Shown one piece after another: positions 1 to 8,135 of a stretch of 11,902 nucleotides of DNA; the stretch's first letter is position 1; each line of letters begins with the position of its first letter. A program made the translations under genes and the position numbers. The notes beneath the pieces are model-generated. The model worked only from the letters and a program-made list of their open reading frames with translations, ran no database searches and was not told the origin of the DNA. The DNA is from Candidatus Zixiibacteriota bacterium (lineage in GTDB: Bacteria; Zixibacteria; MSB-5A5; JAABVY01), in assembly GCA_014730285.1 (NCBI GenBank), contig WJIM01000011.1:1-11902 (forward strand), given 5' to 3'.

Positions 1-4
1 AAAT

Positions 5-1831
5 TTATTCCACTGTTACGCTCTTGGCGAGGTTGCGCGGCTGGTCAACATCACATCCCCGCAATACCGCCGTATGATAGGCCAGGAGCTGGAGCGGTAT
101 GATCGACAGAAGCGGAGTCAGGTGATAGGGCACATGCGGTATGTAAATCACATGGTCTACCATTCCGGCAATCTCGGTATCGCCCTCGGTGGCGATTGCC
201 AGGATACGGCCGTTACGCGCCTTGATCTCCTGTATATTCGACATGACCTTGTCATACACCTGATCCTTGAGCGCAATCACAACCGCCGGCATATTTTCGT
301 CGATCAATGCAATCGGACCATGCTTCATCTCCGCCGCCGGATAACCTTCGGCGTGGATGTAGGAGATTTCCTTCATCTTCAAAGCGCCCTCGAGCGCCAC
401 CGGGAAGTTGATCCCGCGTCCCAGATACAGGAAGTTGGAGCTTCCGGCATAGGTCTCGGCAATGCTCTTAATCCTATCACTGGTGGAAAGTATATCCTCG
501 ATCTGGGCCGGTATATTCTGCATTGCGTTAACGATCTGCCGTCCCTTCTCAATCGACATATCACGCATACGAGCCAGCAGCAGGCTGATTAATTCCAGCA
601 CCACTATCTGCGAGGTGAAAGCCTTGGTCGAGGCCACACCGATTTCAGGTCCGGCATGAATATAAATTCCGCCGTCTGTTTCACGTGCAATCGACGATCC
701 GACCACATTACAGATACCAAGAACGGTCGCGCCCTTACGTTTGGCTTCACGCAGCGCAGCTAATGTATCGGCGGTCTCGCCTGACTGTGATATTACAAAT
801 GCAACCGTGCCATTTTGAATAATCGGGGCGCGATACCTGAACTCGGAGGCGTACTCCACCTCGACCGGTATCCGCGCCAAATCTTCCATAATATATTCAC
901 CAATCATACCCGCATGCCATGACGTCCCGCAGGCCATCAGGAGCACACGGTTGATTTTCAGAAGCTCTTCGTACTGAAGGCTCAGCCCGTGAAGACGAGA
1001 GGTACCCTCTTCGTAATTAAGACGTCCCCGGAATGCATTGGCAATCGCCGTCGGCTGCTCGAAAATCTCTTTCAGCATGAAATGGTCGTAGCCGCTTTTT
1101 TCGATAGCGTCCAATGACCATTCGATTTCCTGTATATTGGGAGAGATAGTGATCTTGTCGATAGTCGAAATCTTGAAATCGTCCGGGGTAACATGCGCTA
1201 TCTCGCCCTCGTCAAGGTATACCACCTGACGGGTATACCGTACCAGTGCCGAAACATCGGAAGCCACGAAATTCTCTCCCCGGCCGCATCCGATAACCAG
1301 CGGCGAACCCATGCGCGCAGCAACAATTTCGCCCGGATGATCGCTTGATATTACCGCGATACCATAAGTGCCCTCAACGAAAACCAGAGCAGTCCTTACC
1401 GCTTCAAGAAGATTGCCTTCATAATATTCCTCTATCAGGTGCACCAGTATTTCGGTATCAGTTTCTGTCTTGAAATTATGTCCGTTCTTTTCCAAATATT
1501 CACGCAAGCTGCGATAGTTTTCGATAATCCCGTTATGGACTATTGCCATCTTCTCATGCGAGTCGAAGTGAGGGTGTGCATTCACAGTAGTAGGCTCACC
1601 GTGAGTTGCCCAGCGTGTATGTGCTATGCCGCAGACTGCCTCAAAATGCCTGTCACGGATCTTCTCCTCGAGCGCTGAAATCTTGCCCGCGGTCTTATCG
1701 AAGATCAAACCCTTTTTTTCCTGTACGGCTATCCCTGCCGAATCGTAACCTCGATACTCGAGCTTTCTCAGCCCATCCATCAAAATCGGCACCGCCTTTT
1801 GCGGGCCTGTATATCCTACTATTCCACACAT
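5..1831 (-). CDS. glmS: Glutamine--fructose-6-phosphate aminotransferase (isomerizing), GlmS
   Basis: Cytoplasmic enzyme that converts fructose-6-phosphate and glutamine to glucosamine-6-phosphate and glutamate, the first committed step to UDP-GlcNAc. The 608 residues match the usual length (E. coli 609). The protein begins MCGIVGY, so Cys2 becomes the N-terminal nucleophile of the class II glutaminase domain after Met removal; HTRWATHGEP and VHNGIIENY also belong to that domain (about residues 1-220). Two SIS sugar-isomerase domains follow, with ACGTSWHAG, SQSGETADT and AEMKHGPIAL. The C-terminus NLAKSVTVE places the conserved Lys at 603, as in E. coli. The gene lies 15 bp downstream of glmM on the same strand, so the two are probably co-transcribed. 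The ribosome site is weak (GGGA, 9 bases before ATG), which suits translational coupling. The 15-bp leader leaves no room for a glmS ribozyme. The gene is intact and ends in TAA at the left edge of the window. Confidence 0.98.
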   Translation of the reverse strand: MCGIVGYTGPQKAVPILMDGLRKLEYRGYDSAGIAVQEKKGLIFDKTAGKISALEEKIRDRHFEAVCGIAHTRWATHGEPTTVNAHPHFDSHEKMAIVHNGIIENYRSLREYLEKNGHNFKTETDTEILVHLIEEYYEGNLLEAVRTALVFVEGTYGIAVISSDHPGEIVAARMGSPLVIGCGRGENFVASDVSALVRYTRQVVYLDEGEIAHVTPDDFKISTIDKITISPNIQEIEWSLDAIEKSGYDHFMLKEIFEQPTAIANAFRGRLNYEEGTSRLHGLSLQYEELLKINRVLLMACGTSWHAGMIGEYIMEDLARIPVEVEYASEFRYRAPIIQNGTVAFVISQSGETADTLAALREAKRKGATVLGICNVVGSSIARETDGGIYIHAGPEIGVASTKAFTSQIVVLELISLLLARMRDMSIEKGRQIVNAMQNIPAQIEDILSTSDRIKSIAETYAGSSNFLYLGRGINFPVALEGALKMKEISYIHAEGYPAAEMKHGPIALIDENMPAVVIALKDQVYDKVMSNIQEIKARNGRILAIATEGDTEIAGMVDHVIYIPHVPYHLTPLLSIIPLQLLAYHTAVLRGCDVDQPRNLAKSVTVE

Positions 1832-1846
1832 TTAAGTAATCCCATT

Positions 1847-3187
1847 TTACAATTTTTCTTTGATATACGTTATCAACTCACGAGCCTCTTTTTTTGTTCC
1901 GGCTTCGGATATAAGCCGGTAAATAGGCTCCGTATTGGATCTCCTGATATGAACCCATCCATTATTGAAATCGACACGAACGCCGTCAACTGTACTGATT
2001 TTTTGATCCGAGAGCTGTTTTTGCAACCTACTTAGTTTTACATCGAATTTGGCATCAATGTTCCCCTTGCCTTTAAGTATCACATAGGGGCCTATTTCTC
2101 CGGCAAGCTCCGATATCGGCTTTTTTCTGTCAGCCATTGACTGCAATACAAGCGCCATACCCACCAGGCTGTCGCGGCCGTAATGCAAGGCCGGCAGGAT
2201 TACCCCGCCGTTTCCCTCGCCGCCGATTACTGCCTTCTTACGGTGCATCATCTCGACAACATTGGCTTCGCCCACTTTGGAATGGTACAGCCTGCATTTA
2301 TGCCTGTCGCAAACATCGCGGTTGAGATTGGAGGAGGAGAGATTGACAACCATCGGCCCGGGCTTTTTGGAGAGCACATAATCGGCAGAAAGCGCCAGGG
2401 TATATTCCTCGCCCAGAGGCTTGCCCAGTTCAGATACAATTGCCAGACGGTCGGCATCGGGATCGACTGCAAAGCCAATATCCGCCCCCTCATCCAAAAC
2501 CTTTGCAGAAAGCTGTTTCAGGTTTTCCGGCACGGGTTCCGGCCTATGCGGAAATTTGCCGTCAGGAGTGCAGTTTAATCTTATAACCCGGCATCCCAGC
2601 TTCTCCAGAAGCATAGGTCCGGCGATTGCACCGCCGCCATTAACAGCATCTATAACCACTTTGAACTTTCTTTTTTTCAGCTTGTTGACCCGAATCAGAT
2701 TCAAGCCAAGTATCTCATTTACATGCTTTTCGATCCAGTTGTATTCGATAAAAATCCTGCCGATTTTACTCCACGGTTTTGGCTGTATATCTTTGGCATC
2801 CAAAAAGGTCTTGAATATTTCATATTGTCTCTGAGTCAGAAACTCTCCTTTTTTATTGAAGAATTTCAGGCCGTTCCATTCAATCGGATTATGTGATGCG
2901 GTAATCCCCACACCCCCGAAAGCATCCTCACCCACAATCGCCATCTCGATTGTCGGTGTAGGACAGATACCGATTTCAACAACATCACATCCCTGGGAAA
3001 TAAGTCCCGAGATTACCGCGGATTTGAGCATGATATGAGAAGTTCTGGAATCTCCCCCGACCACTACCCTTTTGCCTTTAATATAGGCGCCGTATGCTAT
3101 TCCGGCTTTAAGTGCAATATCTACGGTGAGTGTCTGACCAATAACCCCGCGAATTCCGGATACGGTTGAAATCAGTTTATCCTTCAT
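1847..3187 (-). CDS. glmM: Phosphoglucosamine mutase, archaeal-type GlmM (phosphohexomutase superfamily)
   Basis: Alpha-D-phosphohexomutase, probably interconverting glucosamine-6-phosphate and glucosamine-1-phosphate, the step after GlmS. Counting from ATG 3187 (446 aa), the phosphoserine loop TASHNP has Ser98, the metal loop DPDADR is at 242-247, the sugar-binding loop GEGNGG is near 323-328, and the phosphate-binding RRSNTEP is at 415-421. All four superfamily domains are present. Typical bacterial GlmM has DGDGDR, GEQSGH and SGTEP, so GEGNGG and SNTEP here look more like the archaeal GlmM/PMM-PGM branch. The function rests on the adjacent glmS, and a phosphomannomutase or phosphoglucomutase activity is possible. 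A GTG start at 3208 would add seven residues but has no Shine-Dalgarno site; ATG 3187 has AGAGGA about five bases upstream and is preferred. First gene of the glmM-glmS unit. Confidence 0.88.
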   Translation of the reverse strand: MKDKLISTVSGIRGVIGQTLTVDIALKAGIAYGAYIKGKRVVVGGDSRTSHIMLKSAVISGLISQGCDVVEIGICPTPTIEMAIVGEDAFGGVGITASHNPIEWNGLKFFNKKGEFLTQRQYEIFKTFLDAKDIQPKPWSKIGRIFIEYNWIEKHVNEILGLNLIRVNKLKKRKFKVVIDAVNGGGAIAGPMLLEKLGCRVIRLNCTPDGKFPHRPEPVPENLKQLSAKVLDEGADIGFAVDPDADRLAIVSELGKPLGEEYTLALSADYVLSKKPGPMVVNLSSSNLNRDVCDRHKCRLYHSKVGEANVVEMMHRKKAVIGGEGNGGVILPALHYGRDSLVGMALVLQSMADRKKPISELAGEIGPYVILKGKGNIDAKFDVKLSRLQKQLSDQKISTVDGVRVDFNNGWVHIRRSNTEPIYRLISEAGTKKEARELITYIKEKL

Positions 3188-3234
3188 AACAATCCTCTTT
3201 TGTGTCACAATAGGTGATTAAATCTGTCGGCAAT

Positions 3235-3263
3235 TTTATAATATAAACAACAATTTAGGGCAA
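3235..3263 (-). promoter_or_regulatory. Candidate sigma-70 promoter of glmM-glmS
   Basis: Reading the minus strand, TTGCCC (3258-3263) is followed after 17 bases by TATAAA (3235-3240), about 48 bases upstream of the glmM ATG. The surrounding DNA is AT-rich. Spacing and -10 match the sigma-70 consensus well and the -35 matches partly. The implied leader is only about 40 bases, too short for a riboswitch. Confidence 0.45.
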
Positions 3264-3453
3264 GCACTAAAGCGGATCAATTCATAACATATGCATTTAT
3301 TTTCACATAGAGCAGAATTTTGTCATGCATCTCTCTCAACTTAAGTAATTATTTCTCAGCATATTACCTCACAACATGGAGTAATAGCAATTCTGGCACA
3401 GCATTTGAGCTTAAGTAATGATGTAAATCGCAATACCCAGAAGGGAGCGTGCC

Positions 3454-3900
3454 ATGAAAAAGATACTTCTTATATTTACAGCAATAATTTTGACAGTGGT
3501 TCTCACAACCGCCGACACCTGCGCCTTTGGAAAATTCCAGACTTATCCCAAAGACGGTCATTTCAAACAGCTTCCGGGTTCAAGGGATTATTGGTATTTC
3601 ATTGACCAGAATAACTGGTATATCAAAGCGCCGGATAAGTTTCAGCATATGATGGGATGTTATCTTTTCAGCGAGGTAGGTGACCAGTTTATGGATAAAT
3701 ACCTGGCCGGCGCAGTTGTTTTCGGGGTTGGATTATACAAGGAATATGATGATGGTATGCGAGAGGGATGGTCGCCGCGTGACCTTCTGATGAATACCTT
3801 TGGAGTCTTCGCCGGAATCGCCAACACTGACAAATACCATTTCTGGATGGACTGGGATGAGGGCGCCGTTATCCTTAATTTTTCGATATCTTTACGCTAA
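3454..3900 (+). CDS. Small exported YfiM/DUF2279-like protein
   Basis: A 148-residue protein with an N-terminal signal peptide (MKK, then a hydrophobic stretch to about residue 20; likely cut after TCA at 22-24). Cys23 is not in a convincing lipobox, so a soluble or loosely attached periplasmic protein is more likely than a lipoprotein. The mature part carries DKFQHMMG (61-68), GVGLYKEYDD (91-100) and SPRDLLMNTFG (107-117). This D-K-x-x-H ... G-K-E-x-x-D ... S-x-x-D-L order resembles the YfiM/DUF2279 family of uncharacterised envelope proteins; the assignment is by motif recall only. The family's function is not established. ATG 3454 has a good ribosome site (AAGGGAG, about seven bases upstream). 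It stands alone, divergent from glmM and followed by its own terminator. Confidence 0.85.
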   Translation: MKKILLIFTAIILTVVLTTADTCAFGKFQTYPKDGHFKQLPGSRDYWYFIDQNNWYIKAPDKFQHMMGCYLFSEVGDQFMDKYLAGAVVFGVGLYKEYDDGMREGWSPRDLLMNTFGVFAGIANTDKYHFWMDWDEGAVILNFSISLR

Positions 3901-3948
3901 ATACGAAGCTCATGGTCTTTAGATAGATCAATCATAGGAAGAAAAAGA

Positions 3949-3990
3949 AGCCGGCCATGTTCTTATTAGCCTGAATGGCCGGCTCTATTT
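3949..3990 (+). terminator. Rho-independent terminator after the YfiM-like gene
   Basis: A perfect 10-bp GC-rich stem, AGCCGGCCAT (3949-3958) with ATGGCCGGCT (3975-3984), encloses a 16-base loop and is followed by CTATTTTATT. The run GAAGAAAAAGA before the stem would give a T-rich tail on the other strand, so it may work in both directions, but there is no minus-strand gene to its right until 8134. It separates the 3454-3900 gene from the gene at 4107. Confidence 0.75.
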
Positions 3991-4015
3991 TATTGCAGCA
4001 ACTTAAATTAGATTA

Positions 4016-4043
4016 TTGACTAATTTTGTTTTAGATGTAAATT
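4016..4043 (+). promoter_or_regulatory. Possible promoter of the LVIVD-repeat gene
   Basis: TTGACT (4016-4021) lies 16 bases before TAAATT (4038-4043), in AT-rich DNA just after the terminator and about 65 bases before ATG 4107. The -35 box is good and the -10 box is mediocre. The strong terminator upstream makes a separate promoter in this gap likely, but the exact boxes are uncertain. Confidence 0.35.
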
Positions 4044-4106
4044 GAAGATGAAATTAGACTACTCTAAAATCCGGTATTGAAAAAAACCATATTCAATGGA
4101 TAATAT

Positions 4107-7100
4107 ATGATTAGATCAATATTAGCTTTCGCCTGCATTCTGCTGGTCCTTCTTTCCCCCGAGTTAGCAGCGGAGCCGTATACATCAAACCCCGACCTCA
4201 ATCTTAGGGATTTATTCAGGCCGGATTTTGACATGGAAAGAGCTTCCAGGGCTGAAAAGCCAAATCAGGATAAAATCGCATTTTCCGCTCCAGATGACGA
4301 GCTGATTTTCACTTATGAAAATAGCGCCTTATGGAGCGGGATGAAGGATGTTTATATTTCGGGAATTTACGCCTTCTGTTCCTTCAATTATGGCCTTGCA
4401 GTTCTGGATATAGGCGCTTCAGGATCCCCTCGGTTGGTTTCCCAGCTTTTTATTGCCGATGGGGACGGCTGGCGGATTGATCTGAATAATGACCGGCTTT
4501 ATCTGGCAAACGGAAACAGCGGACTTAAAATCGTTGATATTTCCGATATTGAAGAGTTGCGTCTCCTTAGCTCACTTGAAACCAATGAATACTGTTATGA
4601 TGTTAGAGTGGTTGACCAGACCGCATATATCGCCGATGGCTATGGCGGATTTCTCATTGCCGATGTTTCAGATCCCGAAAATCCGTGGATTATAGCAGAA
4701 TATTTACTCGAGGATGAGGTTGTGGCTGTGGATGTTCGCGACAATCTCGCCTATATTGCTGACGGCCGCGCGGGTTTGAAGATAATCGATGTCACCGAGC
4801 CGGAAGAAATTGTCTCGCTTGGCGCCGTATCCGGGATCGGGTATGTTATCGATATTGATTTGGATGGCGATTACGCCTACCTGGCTTCGCAGACGCAGGG
4901 TCTTCGCATAATCGATATTTTCGATCCTTCCAATCCGGATTTAGTCGAAATTCACGGGAATCTTCAGGGAGCGCTGGGAGTTACGGTATCGGAAAATTAT
5001 GCTTACGTGACTTACGGCAATAATCCTGGTTTACGGATTTTTGATATCACTGATCCCCGTACGGCAAGATTGATAAATACCATAGAGATTCCCGGCTCCA
5101 CTCTGGGAGTTAAAGCTTCAGACAATCAGGCCTTTGTAGCCGGATTAAGCGCCGGACTGCAACTTGTGGATATCAGCAATCCGGCCCATGCATTCATAGA
5201 AAAACAGTATTCTACACCGGGCAAAATTCAGGATATCGATTCGGATGATGATTATGTATATGTTGCCAGAAGAGGATGGGATATCGGTAACTGCCGCATT
5301 CAAATAGTACAATACTCAGATTTACGATTCCAAATCTTAAGCGAAATCGAGTTCGAAGGGCCGGCAATTACCGATCTCCAAATCGCCGGAAATTATCTCT
5401 ATCTCATCGAACATAGAACCGGCTTTCATATTATTGATGTCAGCGATCCTCTGAACCCGTTTATTGAAGGATCGATGCCTGTTGAAGGCAAACCCCTTAG
5501 CCTGCATATTTCCGGTGAAAAAGCCTATATCGGTGTAGATTCCGCAGGGCTCTTGCTAATCGATATATCCGAAAAAAACTCCCCTCAGCTTATCGGCATA
5601 TTTGCCAATGACACTCCCATTAATGGCATAAGCTCCGACCAGCAGTTTGTCTACCTCGCAGATGCGGGCAACAGCTATAAAATCATAGACATATCTTCGC
5701 CGCAGAATCCTGTCCTGACCGGAATTCTCGAAACCCAGGGAAAAGCTATGGATTTGGAGATTGCCGGGGATATGGCATATTTGATTGAAAATAAAAACGG
5801 CCTGCAGGTAATACAAAATATCGACCGGGAAAATCCCGCTCTGCAGCAAAGCCTGCCAGCGATCTCCAACGGCGTGAGTATCAAATTCGACGGAAACTAC
5901 TTGTATACCTCCCATAATTTTGACGGCATCGCCTCCTACAGCGCCCGAATTCCAGATGATGTCTATTTTGCAGGAAGCTATCCGAGTCCGGGCTATGCCT
6001 GGGATGCCGCGGTTATTGGCGATAACACATTCATTGCCGATTACTACGGTCTAATTGTCCTGAAACAGGAGATGCCGTTTCTGGCAGTCAGCCCCGACAC
6101 TATCAAATTTGAGGGCAATCAGGATGGCTACGATCCCAATCCGCAGGACTTTACCATAGAGAATTCAAGCGTGGGAAAATTAAGATGGTCTGCAAAAAAT
6201 TCAAAAGTATGGCTGACACTGTCGCAGAGCGCGGGTGAATGGTCAGCAGACATTACGGCGAGCGTTGACATAACCGGATTGATGGAAGGCATATATTACG
6301 ACACAATCGTGATAAACTCAAATGCCTCGAATTCATCTGCGGAAATCATGGTTGAGTTCACGGTTAAACCGACCAACCACGCCCCCATTCTTTCCCAGAT
6401 CGAAAATAAGTCCGTGGATGAAAACAGCAGCCTTGTTCTGGATGTCATTGCCTCTGATGAGGACGGCACATCTCCCCAATTAAAGGCCCTGAACCTTCCA
6501 GAGAATTCATCATTTGCTGATAATGGCGATGGCAGCGGATTATTCGAATTCAATCCCGATTTTGACCAGGCGGGAGAATATAGTATCAGCTTTATTGCCA
6601 TTGATGATGTCGATTCCCGCCTTTCGGACAGCATCGAGATTACCATAACTGTCAATAATATAAACCGTGTCCCGTTTTTCGAGACCGATTTTGCTGAGAT
6701 ATGGATTTTCGAAGATAACTTATATGAATTACTGCTTACCGCCTCGGACTATGATAATGACCCAATCACGCTGACGTGTAGCGGTAAACCCAATAATGCC
6801 GAATTTGTCGATTCTGCAAACGGCAGAGGGTATCTGAAGCTTCAATCCGATTTTTCCAATGCCGGGCAGACATATCATATCGTAATCGAGGCTGTCGACA
6901 GTTTCGGTGATTCAGTCGTTGACTCTATCGTTTTGCATGTTGACAACAGGCAGCTCGAGGTAATTCAGGTCGATCCGAATCCACCCGGTTCGGGAATCAA
7001 GGATGTTCTCATCAGCGACGATATAAACGTCATATTCAACGAGGCAATTGATGAAACAACTCTCGAGGACAATATCGAATTTGACGCTTCAAGCGGCGAT

Positions 7101-7967
7101 CTACTTGAATATCACTATGATCCCGAACTCAAGTCTATTATAATTTCCAGCGCGGAGGAATACTTTTCTGTTCTGGATACAATCAATATTCTCATCTCAT
7201 CAGAGGTTACCGACCTGGCCGGATTCCCATTGGGCGAGGATATAAGCCAGTCGTTGATTACAGGAGTTGCAGTTTATCCCGGCGATACCGATAATGACGG
7301 CATTGTCGATGAGCGCGACATCTTGCCTCTGGGCGTACATTGGAACTCTGACGGCCCCATTCGTGTCGAGGGCGAAGACTGCACATGGCAGATGTTTCCG
7401 GCACATCAATGGGATCCGTTATCCGCGACATTTGCCGATGCCGACGGCTCGGGAGTGGTGGATGCCGACGATATCTGCGGTATTGCCGAAAACTGGGAGC
7501 TAACTCATTCGGATGAGCTTACAGTCGCAAAAGATCATACAGATTTCAACGCGACTTTGAAGCAGGTCGAGGGAAATATTCTGGAACAGATGTATTACGG
7601 ACTTATTGAGTGTAAACAAAGCAAAGGCAAAGACAAGCTTTTGAAGTTTCTGGGCTCGATGATCGAGCAACACAGCCCTCAGCTTCCGAAATCAGTAGAA
7701 CTTTACCAGAATTTCCCGAATCCGTTTAATCCGACCACCTCGATTCAGTATTCACTCGACAGCAGACAGGCGGTCAGGATAGATATTTTCGATATACGCG
7801 GACGGCAGGTTGCAATGATTGTCGATGACGTTAAAGACGCCGGTGTACATCAGGCATACTGGAACGGCAGAGATGATAAAGGAACACCGGCCGCCAGCGG
7901 TATTTATTTCTACCGCCTCAAGACCGGTGATCATACATTGACTAAGAAAATGATTCTGCTCAAATAA
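4107..7967 (+). CDS. Large secreted LVIVD-repeat beta-propeller protein with Ig-like domains, dockerin-like pair and C-terminal sorting domain
   Basis: A 1286-residue exported protein. Signal peptide: residues 1-22, ending SPELAA. About residues 95-655 hold some 14 repeats of 42-43 residues, each with a core such as LRIIDIFDPSNP or FHIIDVSDPLNP. These are LVIVD repeats, which fold as beta-propeller blades; blades 8 and 12-14 are degenerate. A BACON-like Ig domain follows (about 657-755, FLAVSPDTIKF), then two cadherin/He_PIG-type Ig domains (about 757-850 and 853-948) and a Big_5-like Ig domain (about 950-1055). Two calcium loops, DTDNDGIVDERD and DADGSGVVDADD, form a dockerin-like pair (about 1056-1130). 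After a helical linker the last 90 residues (from 1197) are a FlgD-Ig-type/type IX sorting domain: LYQNFPNPFNPTT, then ASGIYFYRLK and a short basic tail. Expected at the cell surface or secreted, in adhesion or polymer binding; no catalytic domain is visible. The ribosome site is weak (GGA). Confidence 0.9.
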   Translation: MIRSILAFACILLVLLSPELAAEPYTSNPDLNLRDLFRPDFDMERASRAEKPNQDKIAFSAPDDELIFTYENSALWSGMKDVYISGIYAFCSFNYGLAVLDIGASGSPRLVSQLFIADGDGWRIDLNNDRLYLANGNSGLKIVDISDIEELRLLSSLETNEYCYDVRVVDQTAYIADGYGGFLIADVSDPENPWIIAEYLLEDEVVAVDVRDNLAYIADGRAGLKIIDVTEPEEIVSLGAVSGIGYVIDIDLDGDYAYLASQTQGLRIIDIFDPSNPDLVEIHGNLQGALGVTVSENYAYVTYGNNPGLRIFDITDPRTARLINTIEIPGSTLGVKASDNQAFVAGLSAGLQLVDISNPAHAFIEKQYSTPGKIQDIDSDDDYVYVARRGWDIGNCRIQIVQYSDLRFQILSEIEFEGPAITDLQIAGNYLYLIEHRTGFHIIDVSDPLNPFIEGSMPVEGKPLSLHISGEKAYIGVDSAGLLLIDISEKNSPQLIGIFANDTPINGISSDQQFVYLADAGNSYKIIDISSPQNPVLTGILETQGKAMDLEIAGDMAYLIENKNGLQVIQNIDRENPALQQSLPAISNGVSIKFDGNYLYTSHNFDGIASYSARIPDDVYFAGSYPSPGYAWDAAVIGDNTFIADYYGLIVLKQEMPFLAVSPDTIKFEGNQDGYDPNPQDFTIENSSVGKLRWSAKNSKVWLTLSQSAGEWSADITASVDITGLMEGIYYDTIVINSNASNSSAEIMVEFTVKPTNHAPILSQIENKSVDENSSLVLDVIASDEDGTSPQLKALNLPENSSFADNGDGSGLFEFNPDFDQAGEYSISFIAIDDVDSRLSDSIEITITVNNINRVPFFETDFAEIWIFEDNLYELLLTASDYDNDPITLTCSGKPNNAEFVDSANGRGYLKLQSDFSNAGQTYHIVIEAVDSFGDSVVDSIVLHVDNRQLEVIQVDPNPPGSGIKDVLISDDINVIFNEAIDETTLEDNIEFDASSGDLLEYHYDPELKSIIISSAEEYFSVLDTINILISSEVTDLAGFPLGEDISQSLITGVAVYPGDTDNDGIVDERDILPLGVHWNSDGPIRVEGEDCTWQMFPAHQWDPLSATFADADGSGVVDADDICGIAENWELTHSDELTVAKDHTDFNATLKQVEGNILEQMYYGLIECKQSKGKDKLLKFLGSMIEQHSPQLPKSVELYQNFPNPFNPTTSIQYSLDSRQAVRIDIFDIRGRQVAMIVDDVKDAGVHQAYWNGRDDKGTPAASGIYFYRLKTGDHTLTKKMILLK

Positions 7968-8002
7968 ACCAAATCTTTAAAATCAATCCACGAGAGTGTA
8001 AG

Positions 8003-8065
8003 GTGCGCCGTCAGGAATCCTCTCCTGACGGGCTTACAGCGTCGGGTTAGGGAACCCGACGGCAC
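8003..8065. repeat. Structured element A: two tandem hairpins inside a short outer inverted repeat
   Basis: Hairpin 1 pairs CCGTCAGGA (8008-8016) with TCCTGACGG (8023-8031) around a 6-base loop. Hairpin 2 pairs CGTCGGGTT (8040-8048) with AACCCGACG (8053-8061) around AGGG. GTGC (8003-8006) pairs with GCAC (8062-8065), closing a three-way junction. CCGTC (8008-8012) could instead pair with GACGG (8058-8062), giving a second fold. It lies in the convergent gap between the LVIVD gene and the hemerythrin gene. It could be a bidirectional terminator, although neither side has a long T-run, or a dispersed REP/MITE-like repeat. Only one copy is visible here. Confidence 0.65.
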
Positions 8066-8072
8066 AATATTC

Positions 8073-8135
8073 AGAGCAACAAATCATAGTCGATTCCGGA
8101 AGTACGGCCAGGTCCTGCCCTACTTTTGCTGCTCT
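8073..8135. repeat. Second imperfect inverted repeat adjoining element A
   Basis: AGAGCAACAAA (8073-8083) pairs with TTTGCTGCTCT (8125-8135) with a single mismatch. Inside it AGTA (8101-8104) pairs with TACT (8121-8124) and encloses an imperfect GGC-AGG/CCT-GCC hairpin. The right arm runs into the TAG stop codon of the hemerythrin gene (complement of 8134-8136). It may be the other half of the same structured element as 8003-8065, or a terminator-like 3' end for the hemerythrin transcript. Confidence 0.45.

Noticed and set aside
74..592. Long plus-strand reading frames over glmS and glmM
   Set aside because: They are antisense shadows of strongly conserved genes and have no recognisable domains.
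1832..1846. Possible glmS ribozyme/riboswitch upstream of glmS
   Set aside because: Only 15 bp separate glmM and glmS, and the implied glmM leader is about 40 bases; neither can hold the ribozyme.
3188..3208. Upstream GTG start for the phosphohexomutase
   Set aside because: It has no Shine-Dalgarno site, while ATG 3187 has AGAGGA at proper spacing and gives the usual N-terminus (KLISTVSGIRG).
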